A DNA stretch of 64,000 nucleotides from Argyresthia goedartella (GCA_949825045.1 OX463820.1:6150501-6214500); one strand, 5' to 3'; shown: positions 44,895 through 63,197, counted from the first letter of the stretch. Program-made: numbers and translations. Notes: a model not told the origin generated them from the letters alone.

Positions 44895-45395
44895 GCTTGC
44901 GGCTGCTCTCGGTTGCTCCTCTCCCTCAAATATCTCAAATATGGCCAGGGGGGTGTTGGCTGGTGCACAAGTCGTACTCGTGAACGGCTGCTGCTTAGGG
45001 GGACTGGTCCATCCTGGTTTATCATAAGTTATATTCATTACAGCTTTTGTTTGTTCTTATTTATTTCTTTATTGATTAAAAAACGAATATTCAAAAAAAA
45101 TACATCCACGTAATGTTTCTTGGTGCTATCTTCTCTGACGGGCGTATTTCCGAAGCACTGGTAGAGTTAATTGAATTACCTTTTCCTGCGCGAGATTCAG
45201 TCATGAATCAACACTTGAAAGGGGAATTTCCTTTTTAAAACTTAAACCATAATCAGTTACTCATTAGTTTAGTTGATCATATTTGATTTATTTTTAAATT
45301 TTCTCCATATATTAGTGCTGTGCATCTGACTTGTAAAAGTGCACTATTTTTGCCTACTTACAATAAAATATTTGAGTTTAATTTTGAATGATTCT
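44895..45395 (+). mobile_element. Retroposon-like repeat, copy 2
   Basis: Same blocks and order as 30240-30805, ending in CAATAAAATATTTGAGTTTA. Differences are spread along the length, so the two copies are old relatives. There is no coding sequence. Confidence 0.65.
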
Positions 45396-46235
45396 ACAGC
45401 GAATGATGCGATATTATGATGCAAGCGTGGTGATGGTATTGAGCAATCAATATTCATTTACACGATGCTCCAATTCAACTATTCTCTATTGGCTTGGCTT
45501 GCCCCCCATAATATATCCTATCAGGAGCAATGAGCTCGACTTGCTAGCCATCTGACCTATCGGGGGCGGCTTGCACCGTCTATGCAACAAAAACAGTTGA
45601 GTGCTTATTCCTCGATTGGCTAGTCATGTTTGCGGGGTACTTTTTAACACATATTGTTGAATTTGCCTCACTATGAAGTCGGAATGAGGTTGGGTGGAGG
45701 GGCGTGTTAGCCATGTGGGATTTTCAGGGGTGGTTTCCGTTGCCATATAACAGGATATATTGAATGTGTATCGATTTGATAGCCATTTGTGGTTTTCGCC
45801 CCTATAACAATTCGATTCGAAATTACTTTACTCGACATGCTGGCCACATGATAAAGGGAGTGTGCCGATCCTGACTAGACCTTGAGTGTCCGTGGCATCC
45901 TAGCGGTAAAACGGGTGAAAGGATTTCAATGAGGTCTTGCGGAATGCACTACTTTCTGCCCTGGCAACACCAAAACCCCTGATCTCGTTACTCACAACGT
46001 TGAGAAAAGCGATGGAAATTTAGACGTAATTGTAGACCATATTTTCATTAAATAAATCCATCAATGGGATAAAGAATAGAGATTGACATTTGACAACAAG
46101 ACAAAATGACGTCTGCAAAAGTTTGTTTTGCGTTTTGTTTTATTATTCCCCAGTATAGTTTCAGTTTATTTATTAAGGTAAATAAACTGTACCTATAAAT
46201 CTCTAATAAAATCCAAATGTTAAAATGATTTAAAG
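45396..46235. other. 5' flank of Arfrp1
   Basis: No repeat or ORF is supported. The promoter and any 5' UTR of Arfrp1 should lie in the right part. Position of the transcription start is unknown. Confidence 0.4.
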
Positions 46236-51497
<5,262 letters not shown>

Positions 51498-51834
51498 CGC
51501 ACGTCCGAGCTGCTGGCATCTATGAGATCACCGCGCCAAACAATACATTCTAATTAGCTTCATAAGACTTATGTTTGTTTGACTCAGCTCATTGTACTAT
51601 ATCAACTAAACTATGTATAATAAAAACAATAAAACATCGTAGAAATGTGTTGCCTTCCTTTTTCAGTGATAGATAAGCGTACCTTGATGATAACAGATAT
51701 GTAATTGTCGGATATATTTGTGTGGTACCTGCACATCGTCTGATAAACACTTGTGATAACAGTACAGTTTGCACTGTGAAAGAATGATGTGCCGTAGGTG
51801 AAATGTTTTTTTTTTGTTTGGTGAATAATACATC
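51498..51834 (+). terminator. Arfrp1 3' end and AP-1 gamma start region
   Basis: Two AATAAA signals (51619-51624 and 51628-51633) follow the Arfrp1 stop. The next coding exon starts only 337 bp after the stop, so the 5' UTR and promoter of the first AP-1 gamma exon share this short gap. Confidence 0.65.
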
Positions 51835-51893
51835 ATGGCTTATCCAATGTACGAAGTGGATTGGAGTGTGCTACCTCCAGAACAAAATAGAAG
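51835..51893 (+). CDS. AP-1gamma: AP-1 gamma alternative first exon A
   Basis: [19 protein letters not shown] plus two bases, then donor AG|GTAAGAA. Splicing to 54344 completes an Arg codon and reads straight into FNPAFNID. It is acidic and Pro-containing, with no signal peptide. Confidence 0.65.
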
Positions 51894-53290
51894 GTAAGAA
51901 ATTAAGTAATACGTGGTAAATAGGTCATGAAAATGGTGACTGATTACAACAAGGAGCCACAGAGATATTGTTGCCCACTAATTCCCACCCACCAGAAGTA
52001 CCCTATTAATTTAACTATTTGCAAGTACATAATAATGCATAAATAAATCTGAAATAATTTCGCAAACGACGAATGTATCAGAATTAAGCCATAACATATA
52101 ATAGTTTCATTTCATTTATATTTGCCCAACTTTTCGCTTTTTCCACAAATAGTTCGTTCATCTGTGGGGTTTTTCATTTTCCTCTTTTCCTTTAGACATT
52201 ATTACTCGCTATTGTGCTATTTTGCCTGCATAATGTTAGTTGCAATTAAAATTGCGTATTTTATTTTTATTTTGTTTATTCTATTTAATTTAGTTTAAAA
52301 AATTCATCAGAGCAGAAAATAAAAAGGGTAAAGAATAAAAAGTAGCTAATTTCGACTCAAATCGAGGGAACGTCACGCCGAGTCATGGCGGCCATATTGC
52401 TTTTTGTACAAAAGGCAGGGAAATGTCAGCTGGCGATCGCCGTTCTTTTTGGACAAAACTGTGATAAATAAATGTTATTTCGGAGGAGTTTCTGTTCTGT
52501 GATAATAATTATATACATGAAGCTTCAAACACCGTAATCAGAATATATAAATAGAGTGAAATTATGACAGAAATTAGTCAAAGGTGGCATGCGATTTCAC
52601 TCTTGCATTTCTACGGGTTGTGACGAGACAAAAATGTTGTGTAGCCTCTGTAAACACGTATGAAATAGTAATACAACTCTTCGATGTGATCCTTAGAGCA
52701 TACGAGTGTTATTTGTAAATTCTGTGTTGTTATATTTTCGTTTAATCCCGTCGGTAAAGTTACACCTGTCGTGAACAGTTTTCACACCTGTGGGCCGATT
52801 GTGATCCTCAGAGAAGCATATAATTTGTACAGAAAGCACCATCACCGTAGGACAAGATGAACGGCTCAGAGTCGGGGTAATTTCTTGTTTATATTTTTAT
52901 CCGCTAAGTACCAGATGTGTGACAAACTAATCTGCTTGAATGACATTGATCAAAAATCCATTGCTAACACATCAACTGGTAAACCTCAGCATGGACAGGC
53001 ACAAATTCTGGTCTAGGCATCCTCCATTTGTTGTGTTACAAATACCGAATGTGTTTGGATGTTAATTCTGTATAATCAGCAAGTAATTTTGTTGATATAA
53101 GTGTTTTTAATTATTATTAATATACATATCTTATTTAGGAGCCACTAATAGATGCATGCATATTGACTTATGTAATTGGAATGCACCACAAATCACTTTG
53201 TCCTTCACTCCTTTAAGTATAGTATATGTAGCAGGTACTCAATGAGGCTAACAATACAACTATTCGCTGGGTAGGTGCATATGGCTCAAA

Positions 53291-53338
<48 letters not shown>

Positions 53339-55766
53339 ACAAAGCAAAGGAAGTTGATTGTGTCAAAGCTAGCATTAGCAGTTTGGTGATAGGTGATATT
53401 TCAACATATAGAAGAATTCATCATTGTTGTGATCATCCCAAATGTATGAATGTATGTATCAACATTGGTAAAATTAATCCTAAAGCTTGAATTTATCATA
53501 ATGCAAGCTTTAGCATTAATGTTACCAGATTAATGATATCATCGGAAATTGGAAGCCATGATAAATAAATACTACAGTGAAATACTCTTCTATGATTGTG
53601 AATGTTGGGTTTATAGTCTAGGTGCGAGATTCCTATAGTCTTTTCCCCATCCTTCCGCCTAGGATATTATGATCATAGATCAATGCAGCCCATTTATGTC
53701 ATCACACAGGGGCACAAACCTTTACCCAGATATGAGTAATGTTGAGCCTTTTAAAAATAATAAAGTCTTTTCTGTTATTTAGTTTAATGTTTTTCAATAA
53801 ATGTAGATAGTATAAGTAGATATTCTTTGCAATTACTTCTGAAGTAAGACATATTTTTTCCTTGTTTCGTGTTTGTTGTAAGTGACTATCACATCATATT
53901 CTGATTATACATACTACTACATAGTAATTAAAGTGTAATAAATGAAACATTTATATATATTTTCCATATATAATATAATATGGAGTCGACATACCAATGG
54001 AACTGTCTGCCTGACAATCCAAACAATGAAAGTTTAACAGATTGGATGTAAGTTTCGTTATTTCTGTTACAAAAATTTGCTGATATGCAACACATGCACG
54101 GTATTTACACATACGCATTGTTTCTCGATGAACTTTTTTCTTAAAGAAGGTATAGAATAGAATAGAAAGGACATTTAATCAAAGAAGGCGTTTTTAGTTC
54201 CCGCGACACAGGGTATCCAAATGTGGGGCAGAAGCAATATATGTGCCTGTATAAAAAACTTTAATGTTTAATTGTAATGTGTCGTGTTCATTACAAAGAG
54301 TATCAAGTTTGTTGAAATTTATTTTCGTTAATTTTTCTTCCAGGTTCAACCCCGCCTTCAATATAGACACAATAAAACAAGTGGTAAACCAGGCAATAGT
54401 TAGAGGTAAGTGTTATTAAAATTCAATGAAATGCAGAAAAGTGCTGAGGCCTTAATGAACTTATTATTTTTGGGACTGAATAACAGTTGTATCGCTAATA
54501 ATATAAAATATGTCTAACAGAAAATATCCAAAGGCTTTGAACTAAGCTACTATGAATTTTAAATTTCTTCTGCTTTCCTGTGATCTGTAACACCTAGCAC
54601 CTACCAAATAGTTAGTTCCTATAGTTATAAGCACAGATAGCAAGCACTAAACCCTGCTTCCTTCCATGTCTGTGCCGTCCGTTAACAGTAGCGCCGGTTT
54701 CAGTGCGCATGCCAACACCCACTCGGCTGAGGGACCTCATCCGACAGATCCGGGCTGCAAGAACTGCTGCTGAAGAGAGAAGTGTTGTCAATAAGGAGTG
54801 CGCTTACATACGGTCCACTTTCAGAGAAGAGGACAGCGTTTGGAGGTATTCTTTGTAGCCTTCTTTAATTTTTTTCTCTTTGGTCCTACTAGGAGGGATG
54901 TGTTTTGTTGAATAAATTCAAGAATTGGAGCCGTTGACTTAGGCCGCTAATGAAAGAACAAACCACTATTGTGTGTTAATTTTGAATAGTTTAGGGCCAG
55001 GTAGTAGTGGTGCTTTATCCTCTGTCTCCCAGCCCCAAATACTAAAGAAAAACCTTAGCAACTCAGCTCATCAAATGCCTAAAATAGAATTAAGGTCTAT
55101 GACTTATGAATACAGCTTTGATCACGGGCGGACACAATCAAAGCACTCCCTCCATTGTTGGCGGGATAGGGCACGTTAATTTCAAGGTTGCCGTATCATT
55201 TTCGATGTTACCTATCTTGTAGGTAGGTACTTTACAGCCATGTTCAACCAAGTCATTCGCAAACTTAAATCTCTAGCAAAACCTTTTATCTGTCAAATTG
55301 ACTATAATAAAGGCTCTCGTGTGAAAAGGATACACCATCAGTAATAATAAGTTTCTGTCTTAGAGCTCCTATTCCTCCTCCCTAGTTACTGCTGCGTGGA
55401 GCTTTGCACGGCATGATATTTCTCCACTACTGTCTAGGACCAGATTGCTTAACCTTCTAGAATCTGCCCATTTGCTGAGCTTCATCTAATACGGGCCTTT
55501 ACCAGGTTTGTTTAAGTCTGTCCTTCTGGAGCCTGATAAATTCCTCGTCATAAAACGAATACAAATCCTCCGCACAGATGCCGCAACATCGCCAAGCTCC
55601 TCTACATCCACATGCTCGGCTACCCGGCGCACTTCGGCCAGCTCGAGTGTCTCAAGCTGATCGCCAGTCCGCGCTTCACGGACAAGCGGGTCGGCTACCT
55701 GGGGGCTATGCTGCTGCTGGACGAACGGCAGGATGTGCACCTGCTGATCACCAACTGTTTGAAGAA
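51835..55766 (+). CDS. AP-1gamma: AP-1 complex gamma adaptin, 5' part with alternative first exons
   Basis: Common exons are 54344-54405 ([20 protein letters not shown]), 54704-54845 ([20 protein letters not shown], then EEDSVWR) and 55578-55766 ([51 protein letters not shown]), ending in phase 2 at a GTAAGT donor. The last two match the conserved start of gamma adaptin, usually beginning MPxPxRLRxLIR. Upstream, three ATG exons all end in phase 2 and fit the 54344 exon: 51835-51893, 52857-52876 and 53980-54044. Translation could also begin at the Met of MPTPTRL. AP-1 is the clathrin adaptor of the trans-Golgi network and endosomes, and gamma is one of its two large subunits. The rest of the roughly 800-residue protein lies beyond 64000. 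Confidence 0.9.
52857..52876 (+). CDS. AP-1gamma: AP-1 gamma alternative first exon B
   Basis: MNGSES plus two bases before donor GG|GTAATT, preceded by CAAG as start context. The short exon is in the phase needed to join 54344 (completing Gly). Its shortness makes it less certain than A or C. Confidence 0.45.
53295..53336. repeat. (TA)n microsatellite
   Basis: About 20 TA units in the AP-1 gamma 5' introns. The ORF that runs through it (YIYIYI) is an artefact. Confidence 0.9.
53980..54044 (+). CDS. AP-1gamma: AP-1 gamma alternative first exon C
   Basis: [19 protein letters not shown], then TDW and two bases before donor AT|GTAAGTT. Joining to 54344 completes a Met codon. The start context is ATATAATATGG. 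The peptide is polar and unrelated to exons A and B. Confidence 0.65.
54195..54280 (+). repeat. SINE body fragment in AP-1 gamma intron
   Basis: GTGGGGCAGAAGCAATATAT and GTGCCTGTATAAAAAACTTT followed by AATGTTTA match the SINE body at 12855-12910. Head and tail are absent. Confidence 0.6.
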
Positions 55767-57329
55767 GTAAGTTTGGCGGCTCAAGTTTTTGTTTTTATCT
55801 TAAGACTGGGATGTCTGCCTACTATTTACAGTGCACTTATCGCTTGCGTCGTCTTCGAGTCATTGAGCACACTTTGGCCAGTGAAAGAGAAAAGAGTAAA
55901 AGACGATTAAAGCCGTTGTAAAAAGTCACATTTCACACTCTATCAAAATTCAACAACGTAACATTAAATTTAAACCTATTATAAAATTCATGGCTAATAA
56001 ATTATAGTAGTGACAAAAGAAGGCAATTTCACGATTTAAAATGACTAATAAACCTTTCTAAACATAATAAACAATTTTTGTTCTAAAAAACTGAACATCA
56101 TTACAAGGTTACATACGTCGGTGAAGCCTTTTTATTTTTAAACACTTATCCTAAAACTTGATCTTTCAATTGACCAAAAATAATTTAGTGCAGTGATGAC
56201 TGTAATATATAGATGTTTGAAGCCCGTATCGATTCATTCAATTTAATCGATGTTTTTAAGCTGCTCACCCCATTATGCAGCTAAGACTAACAGGTGTCAA
56301 ATGTGACCTGTTAAAATGGTCTAACTTTAGTTCATATTCGTGTATGTCGTGAATAGCTATCAACGAACCCTTTGACAAAAGAAATAATCAGGATACAGAG
56401 TCCAGAATTAGTAACTAAGACGGCTTCGCGACTGAATATACGGTACCCACGCGCTTGTGAGTTGCAAGAATTGTACGTGAATCTTTAATCTACTGTCTCG
56501 CAATAAATAACGGAAAGGCCAGGTCAGCCCTAAATCACCTGCGTGGACAAAATGTTATTGCCCCATAAACGCGTCTTAGACTACGTTCCCTTGCACAGCT
56601 CTATAGGACAACCGTAAATTAAACGTGAATAACGTCACCGTTTGTAACAATATTTATTTGCCATAGTTTATGACTCTTTGCACATCCGCGTTTATTGCGA
56701 TTAGACAGGAAAGACAAAATTGATACTTATTGGGAGTGAGCCCACCTTCTGTCCACAGCATTAACGAATATGTATCATGAGAACGCATTCTCTGATTTGA
56801 ATCTGCTGAACTGGTCGTATATAATATAAAAGCCTTCTCTATATAATATTGAAGAGACTTTTCTATATCGCTTTATACAAAACTTACAGATATTAGACAA
56901 ACACCACACTTTGTCCGTAGATATACAGAAGCTCACATATAACTGAATCTATAAAAGTATGGTATTGTCACTACCTCTTCAAAACTTTGTGCCATGCTAA
57001 TTTCGTTATATATTAGGATACTTGACGTGATTGCGACTGTACGTGCGTAGCTAATCAGAAAACCTATAAGTGCGCCAGTCATATATGCCTGCCCTAAAAT
57101 ATCCCTGGAATAAGACTATTACATTTGTCGGTCATTTTATGAGCTGACATTTACACGCGGTGCTAGTCTAGGTACCATCTGCATCGAATATGAAAAAGAT
57201 ACAGCTCTCTTACAAGATATGTGTGTCATTATCGCTCTTATGTAGAATAAATGTGAAAAGTTGTCTGACGCTTTACCGATGTTGTACTATTTCTTATTCT
57301 GTGCCGATAGTTAGTATAAATATGTCGTT
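55767..57329. other. AP-1 gamma intron, no further exon seen
   Basis: AT-rich. The next gamma adaptin exon, expected to begin with the codon for Asn-Asp followed by a Leu/Asn/His/Ser stretch, was not recognised. No repeats shared with elsewhere in the window were noticed. Confidence 0.4.
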
Positions 57330-57640
57330 GCCATATCATAGAATTGATCATTTCATGAAATGTCCATTTCGTGATTTGGCCGATAATTTCATGTAATGTT
57401 CAGAAAGAGTAGAATTTGATGAAACATCTCTTTTTAAAAGCAATTTCAGTCTATCAGTATTACCTAATATTTTGTGAAATACATGTCGGAACTAACACGA
57501 CGACTAGGCGGAGGTTCGCTGCGCTCGCCCCATTTAGTCTTAACTTAAGCTACCGCAGTGTTTTTCCCTAAAATATTTCTTCGTTCAATGAAAATTCTAA
57601 TGAAATGAAACCATGGTTGGGCATTTCATTGTCTGAGTCT
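57330..57640 (+). repeat. Dispersed repeat, copy 2 (see 46960-47300)
   Basis: Shares order and blocks with copy 1, including AATTTGATGAAACAT and GCAGTGTTTTTCCCTAAAA. One arm of the internal palindrome is degraded (GCGGAGGTTCGCTGCGCTCG). Confidence 0.65.
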
Positions 57641-58535
57641 GGGGATAATGTTTAAGGAAACTACAATTTGAGTATCTTTTAAAAATTATATGTAACAAAT
57701 AAGTGAATGACAGAAAATAAATATACAGGTGTTGTTTTCTAAAGTTACGCCCGATTCAGAGGGTACAACGTGGCATTGATTAAACTCATAACCTTATATA
57801 CACCCCAACTTATTTTTAATAACTAAAATTTTGAGAAAAAAAAAACATATTCGCCTAATATTGTAGAAAATATTGAGACTTAAGTTGTTGTCATTTCTGA
57901 CAAATTCACAACTATGTTGTGCGCGCGTATAATGCTCCTCTGCCCGCGAGTTCAATCAAATTATCCATCACACTTTCCAGGCTTTGGACTGGCAGTTAGT
58001 TTACTTAGATTAGTTAAGTTAACATGCCAACATCATAGTAAGTAACTATTTAGAAATAAATCAATGGAAATATGAAGTAAAACTAGTAAAAGGAAAGCTT
58101 TGGGTCAGGTACCTACTAATTACAAAACATCTCAAAAATCTAGGCACTTCGAATTACCCGCCACCGCCCTCACTAACCTTACAGTTCGCGCCAAGATTCT
58201 TTCAAGAGGGTCACCGCTCGCTCAGGGCCACAGAAACTTGGAAGGGCCTGCATGAAAATGGACGTGGTTTCAAATGCCTAAATAATTTCCGACGTATTGT
58301 AGGTACCTGCTTCCGTGCGCGAGTTGAATACACTCCATATATAGCCACTGTAGTAGTAGTCGCTGTGTAGCTTGCTGGCATTGTTCTGTGAGTCACTCGT
58401 ACGTACCCCGAACCGCTAAAAGAACCGACACTGCTTGATTGACACAGCTTGATTGACACTGTCATTATGCAACTATTTTGACCATTTCACAATATTCCAC
58501 ATTTGTGTGTCGAAATTATATTGCGTGGCACGCGC
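57641..58535. other. Non-coding stretch
   Basis: No domain-bearing ORF. The minus-strand ORF 58211-58465 has no recognisable motif. I see nothing further. Confidence 0.35.
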
Positions 58536-58791
58536 CGCGCACGTGCACGCGCACCTGAAATTCAGTAATTATCTATCTCAGCTTAAATTTAGCGACGTTT
58601 ACGACACCAACAATCCCGATGAAGCATTCAACTCATTTCATGATATTTTCACACTACTGCACGATCTATGTTTTCCCATCAAAAGATTTAAGATTAACAC
58701 GTTTCATAAATCAAATTGGGTTTCCAAAGGTATTAAACGGTGCTGTAAAAGAAAAAGGGAACTTCTTTGGAAATACAGAAGGCATCCCTAG
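58536..58791 (+). pseudogene. LINE fragment from the endonuclease-RT linker
   Basis: The frame reads LKFSDVYDTNNPDEAFNSF, then HDIFTLLHDLCFPIK and WVSKGIKRCCKRKRELLWKY. This pattern is typical of the stretch between endonuclease and RT in jockey/CR1-type LINEs. Both ends are cut off and no RT motif follows. A second LINE remnant of similar type lies 1 kb to the right on the other strand. Confidence 0.6.
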
Positions 58792-59628
58792 GGCTAGGAG
58801 TTGATAACCCTTCCATGATTTGCACTCACTCACTCTTTGTTTCTCTGGCTGTCTCTTTTTTTTCTATCCGGATGAATAAAGTAAGCGAAACCAAAATTAT
58901 CCTTTCGTTTTGATTAGTAAAGAAAACGAAATCAGTCGTTTTGGTAGCGTCCACCTGTGTGAGCTTCATTTCAGCGTGAGTAGAGTCTAGGCAGGGGTCA
59001 GTTAAACTGGACAGTCGCGCCTAAGTTAGCTTAGCTATAAAGAGACAGAACAACAATAACTTTTTTTCTTTAAAAATATGACCTACATTTAAAGTCATTG
59101 AAATCGACTCTGCTCATGATTTTGAACAAACTAGTTTCTCATTATGCGTTTATTCGATGACGTTGTATCATTATTTTTTCTATCGCTTGCTACCGCACTC
59201 CCAATATCGGGCACGCGCGGGCGCGCTTCGAGAAACAGCCGGGTGTGTCCGTCCGGACTCCGGACGTATTTCCGGTCAAATTGAACACGGCAATTTGATT
59301 CACAAATCAAAATTATGCGAGGGAAAAATAAAACTTTTTTTTTGTTACAACTATCGTGCCTGAGTCTGGTGTAACTTTACAAAACCACACACGTAGAAAT
59401 AAAGTTGGATAAGGGCCAGTCTCTAAGGCTGGACGGACGAAATGCCCCTCTGAATTCAAAAACTGTATTCCGGAACGCGGCCTCTCAATTGTCTTAAGTA
59501 AATAAGATTGATACCTCCTATCTCTATCTTTCTCATGTACCATATCAGACTGCTGTGACAATTGAGAAATTCAGAGACGAAATTGCGGTGTGTATGCGTG
59601 TCCGTCCGCTCAGAGAAAATGTATGAAA
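58792..59628. other. Non-coding stretch with GC-rich block
   Basis: GC-rich sequence at 59205-59275 (CGGGCACGCGCGGGCGCGCT) stands out from the AT-rich surroundings. No ORF or known motif explains it. Confidence 0.35.
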
Positions 59629-60110
59629 TTCAATTCAATTCAATTCAATTTTACATGTTGCAAAAACAAAATTGTTTATTATATTAAATAAATATATAAT
59701 ATTAAATAAGTTTATAATACTTTTTAGTTAGTATATTATATATTCTAATTCATTAATTATGATATGTTATTGTTTTGACCAAGCGATTTTGTAGAAGTCG
59801 TCTATCGAATAGCACGCATTTGACATTAGCAGCTTTTTTAAGTTTCGGAGGAAAGTAGTATTATTGGGTTAATTTTTTACGTCGTCGGGTATGGCATTAT
59901 ACAGCTTAGGGCCAATTATGGACAGTGAGTGTCTCGACTTGGCCAATCGTCTGGGCGGCACAAATAGTAGGTGACTGCGTCTTGAGCTAGGTCTGTTAAT
60001 CATTTGAGCATTTGTGGGGAAATTATGGAGGTTTAGCCTTACGTACTTACATGTCTCCAAAATATACAGATGATATACAAATGAAAAGAAGTGCATTTTC
60101 TGCATTCAGT
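59629..60110 (-). pseudogene. LINE 3' end with RT C-terminus and TTGAA tail
   Basis: The minus-strand frame 60105-59869 ends HLLFVPPRRLAKSRHSL, then GPKLYNAIPDDVKN, the usual C-terminal signature of CR1/jockey-type LINE proteins. A short 3' UTR leads to the tandem tail AATTGAATTGAATTGAATT (59633-59651 in reverse), a typical LINE 3' end. The body of the element is absent, so it is a 5'-truncated insertion. Confidence 0.7.
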
Positions 60111-61444
60111 AATCTTAATTTGGAATCCGGTATTCCAGGCGCTGGTCATTATATTTTTTTCATATCGGCCTGAAAAATTCTGGATCTGGAAACGGTGCGT
60201 CACGAATTCCGTTTCTGAATTCCGAAAGTCGTCCGTTCGTGTGAAACAGCCCTAAATAAATACAATTTAAATGTGAAAGACGACGTCATTTTAACTTTGA
60301 ATTATTTGTTGTTGGCGAAAATATAAATGTAGTACGCGAAATGAGTTGTAATAAAGCCAGCAGGAAACCCAGCCTGTTTCTAAATAGCCCACCACCAACA
60401 GGCCCATATTTTTACATAAATTTACTGATAGGGCAATATCGCTGATGTATTTGCACTCAGGTGAATACGCAAGACATTCTGCACTATAGTTGAATGCCCA
60501 AAATACCCGTTAACACTACAGTGAGAGCGATTCAATTGAAATCTACAAAAATAACGTGTTTGTTAATAGAGAATATGCAAGAATTATTGTGAGCTATTAT
60601 GTACTCGTTAAAGTTAGTAGATGGCTTGCGAATGGCAGGCAGTAGGCAGGAAAAACCTTAAAATAGATAAATACCTAGTAGAGAAGAACATATTAATACG
60701 ACACCTGATATCTCATAAGTCTCACTGATTGTTGTTCTCTCTGTCCTCTGTCCTTGTATTAAACCTCTCTTTGTCTATTTATGGTATTTGCATACAGAAT
60801 GTATGACTGCATATGTTGCCTTGACTGAGATTATTAGCCTTTGGGAGCAAATAAATTGAGTTGTATTACATTCTGAGGGCGCTGACAGACCGCGAACATT
60901 ATAGACTCGTGGTCGAGTTACGTAACATTTCAGATACGATCAGTATATTACTTTTTCCCAAACCAGCTCGGAAATGGTGGTATTCTGTTTGAAAAATGAC
61001 CACGCGTAGAGCCTAATTTTGATCCGCCCAAAATTAAAGAGTATAATAATCCTGCCAAAACCCATTATTTCCCGCTGCGTGTTCTTTTTTAATAATCTGA
61101 CAGTTTCATATTAATTCGGTAAGACTTGGGAAAATTTGCGTTGCGAACAGTGGTCCAGTGTAGAGAGGTGGCAAAAAATGAAGATTGCTAAATATATGTA
61201 AATATCTACAGTAATATAGACATTTGGAATTTTGAATTTGATTCAGCCAAGCATCCCGCTCGTTTTTCAACACAGTGCTGTTTATTTTTTTATTTGTCTT
61301 TTTTTTAATTTTTCTCTTACACCATCAGAATGCTGTATCATCGAGTTATCTTTGCTTAAAAAAAGCATACGTAAAAATACCTATCATTAGCGAGAAAACA
61401 AACTAAAAAGCTATAAATGAAGTGTTGAGGACAACTATGTATTT
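60111..61444. other. Non-coding stretch
   Basis: At 60175-60260 CGTCCGTTCGTGTGAAACAG followed by CCCTAAA resembles a hAT-type MITE end, but no partner end was found. The remainder is AT-rich without supported features. Confidence 0.35.
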
Positions 61445-61863
61445 TTATCTACACACGTATCATAAACCCTCTTTACTGCGTACAAAAACCGCACGTTACA
61501 ATCAGCATAATGTTAAACTACTTGGTAAAAACTCATTTCTTATCTGAAAAATTACACATTATGACCATAATGTGTAATTTTTCTACATATTATGACATTC
61601 GAATTTCGAACGCCGACGCCCGCCTGCGTGCCGTCCCTAGTTTGTCTGTGAAGATGGTACTGACATTCAAATTTCGAACGCCGACGCCCGCCTGCGTGTA
61701 GTTGATACTACAGAACAAGCTAAACAACTGCAGAGCCACAATGCCGGTCAAACATGCGGTTCCTGAACACATCAAAGAGAGCTTATGATATGTGTGTAGA
61801 TAAACTAGTGTATGTAACTGTACTTAATTAGGCATTATGTAGTAGTCACATAAACTACTATAT
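61445..61863 (-). mobile_element. Foldback (long-TIR) element, copy 2
   Basis: Reverse complement of 12168-12650, sharing ends, the GGCGTCGGCGTTCGAAATT duplication and the ACACATTATGACCATAATGT palindrome. It lacks the 60 bp palindrome found in copy 1. It ends nine bases before the mariner. Confidence 0.7.
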
Positions 61864-61873
61864 TGAATAAATA

Positions 61874-63195
61874 CATAGTCAGGTCATAAGTCTGTCACAT
61901 GTGCAATATGAAATAATTTAGACATGTTTATTATTTATGTAAACATTTACATAGAAAAATGAACTTAATAAAACATAGATTCTTATGGTAATAAAGTTTA
62001 TTCAAAATGACCCCCGCGATTTTGAATACAGGCCTGTATTCTGCGCGGCCAGTCGTCTATCGCAGCACGAACGAGGTCCATGTCAATATCGGCGGCTGCC
62101 TTAATCAAGGATGCCTTGAGTGACTCCAAATCAGGATGAGGCTTTGAGCAGGCCTTTTCCTCCAAGTGTTGCCATATCTTGTAATCTAACGGACTCAAAT
62201 CTGGACTGGAGGAGGGCCTGTCTTTGTGCCGGATGAAGTCGATTTCACGCGCCGCCAGCCAGTCTTGTGTGCTTTTCGCTCTATGAGCTGGCGCAGAGTC
62301 TTGTTGGAATACCCAGTGCCTGTTATTAAACATGGTATGAGAAACAGGTTCCACAAGGTTCTTGAGGACTGTATTTTGATACACAACTGCATTTGTTTTT
62401 ACTCCTTTCTCACAAAAATGTACCTCAGTTAAGCCCCAATGTAAGAGACTCCCAACCAAACTATGAGCGAGGATGGAAAATGACCTCGTTGGACACGCGG
62501 AATACGGTTGCTCGCTTCTCTACTGCTGTGTGCATACACCTTATCATTTTGTTTGTTGTAGCTCTCTTCCACGGTGAAAATTTTTTCACCCGAAAAAAGA
62601 ATTTCCCGATGCTTTTTTCCCGCGTACCGCTTCAACAAAGCGCGGCATCTCTTCAGTCTCAGGTCCATTAAACGAGCGTCCAAACGATGTCCTGTTTTTC
62701 TTCGATATGCCCTAAGCCCTAAGTCTTCATTTAACACCCTTTTCACCGTGGTCCTGCTTAACCCCATCTGAAGGGCCAACAGTTTCTGCTTACGTATGGG
62801 ATTTCTTTGAATTCGCGCCTTCACAGCTTTTATCACTGCTGGAGTCCTAACAGAGCGAGGGCGACCACTTCTTGACCTGTCATCTACACTAGAGTCTTCA
62901 TTGTATCGTTTTATGGTACGATAAACGAATCTTTTGGTTATATTCAAATTTTTCAAATGTTTCAATTTCGAAAATCTGAATTGGCGCGTAACCGCAACGA
63001 TGCAACGCAATAACTGCGACACGGTCTTCTTTAAGTGTCCACTCCATATTTAAAAATGAGGAAAATTCTAAAATAAAAAGTACACATTTTTATTTTCATG
63101 AAAAATTCGAAATTCGAATTCAATAAACTTTTTTGTGGCCAGCGTTCTAAATTCAAAAGTTTTTATTGTGTGACAGAACTTATGACCTGACTGTG
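61874..63195 (-). mobile_element. Mariner-type transposon (DD37D, maT-like), copy 2
   Basis: It is 1322 bp with the same inverted repeats as copy 1, the left one lacking a T (AAGTCTGTCACA), and TA duplications at 61872-61873 and 63196-63197. It has the opposite orientation to copy 1, 34 kb away. Confidence 0.95.
61998..63047 (-). pseudogene. Mariner transposase, copy 2
   Basis: It starts MEWTLKEDR (63047). A small insertion near 62960 relative to copy 1 shifts the frame, which then reads on from KNLNITKRFVYRT through GRPRSVRT to FSGEKIFTVEE, where the first catalytic Asp has become Gly. A 2 bp insertion near 62442 shifts it again. The last part has QQDSAPAH and SSSPDLSPLDYKIW, with 37 residues between the second and third Asp, which fits the DD37D (maT) type. 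Inactive. Confidence 0.9.
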
Positions 63196-63197
63196 TA

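Noticed and set aside
53275..53490. ORF with an Ile-Tyr repeat
   Set aside because: It is only the translation of a TA microsatellite.
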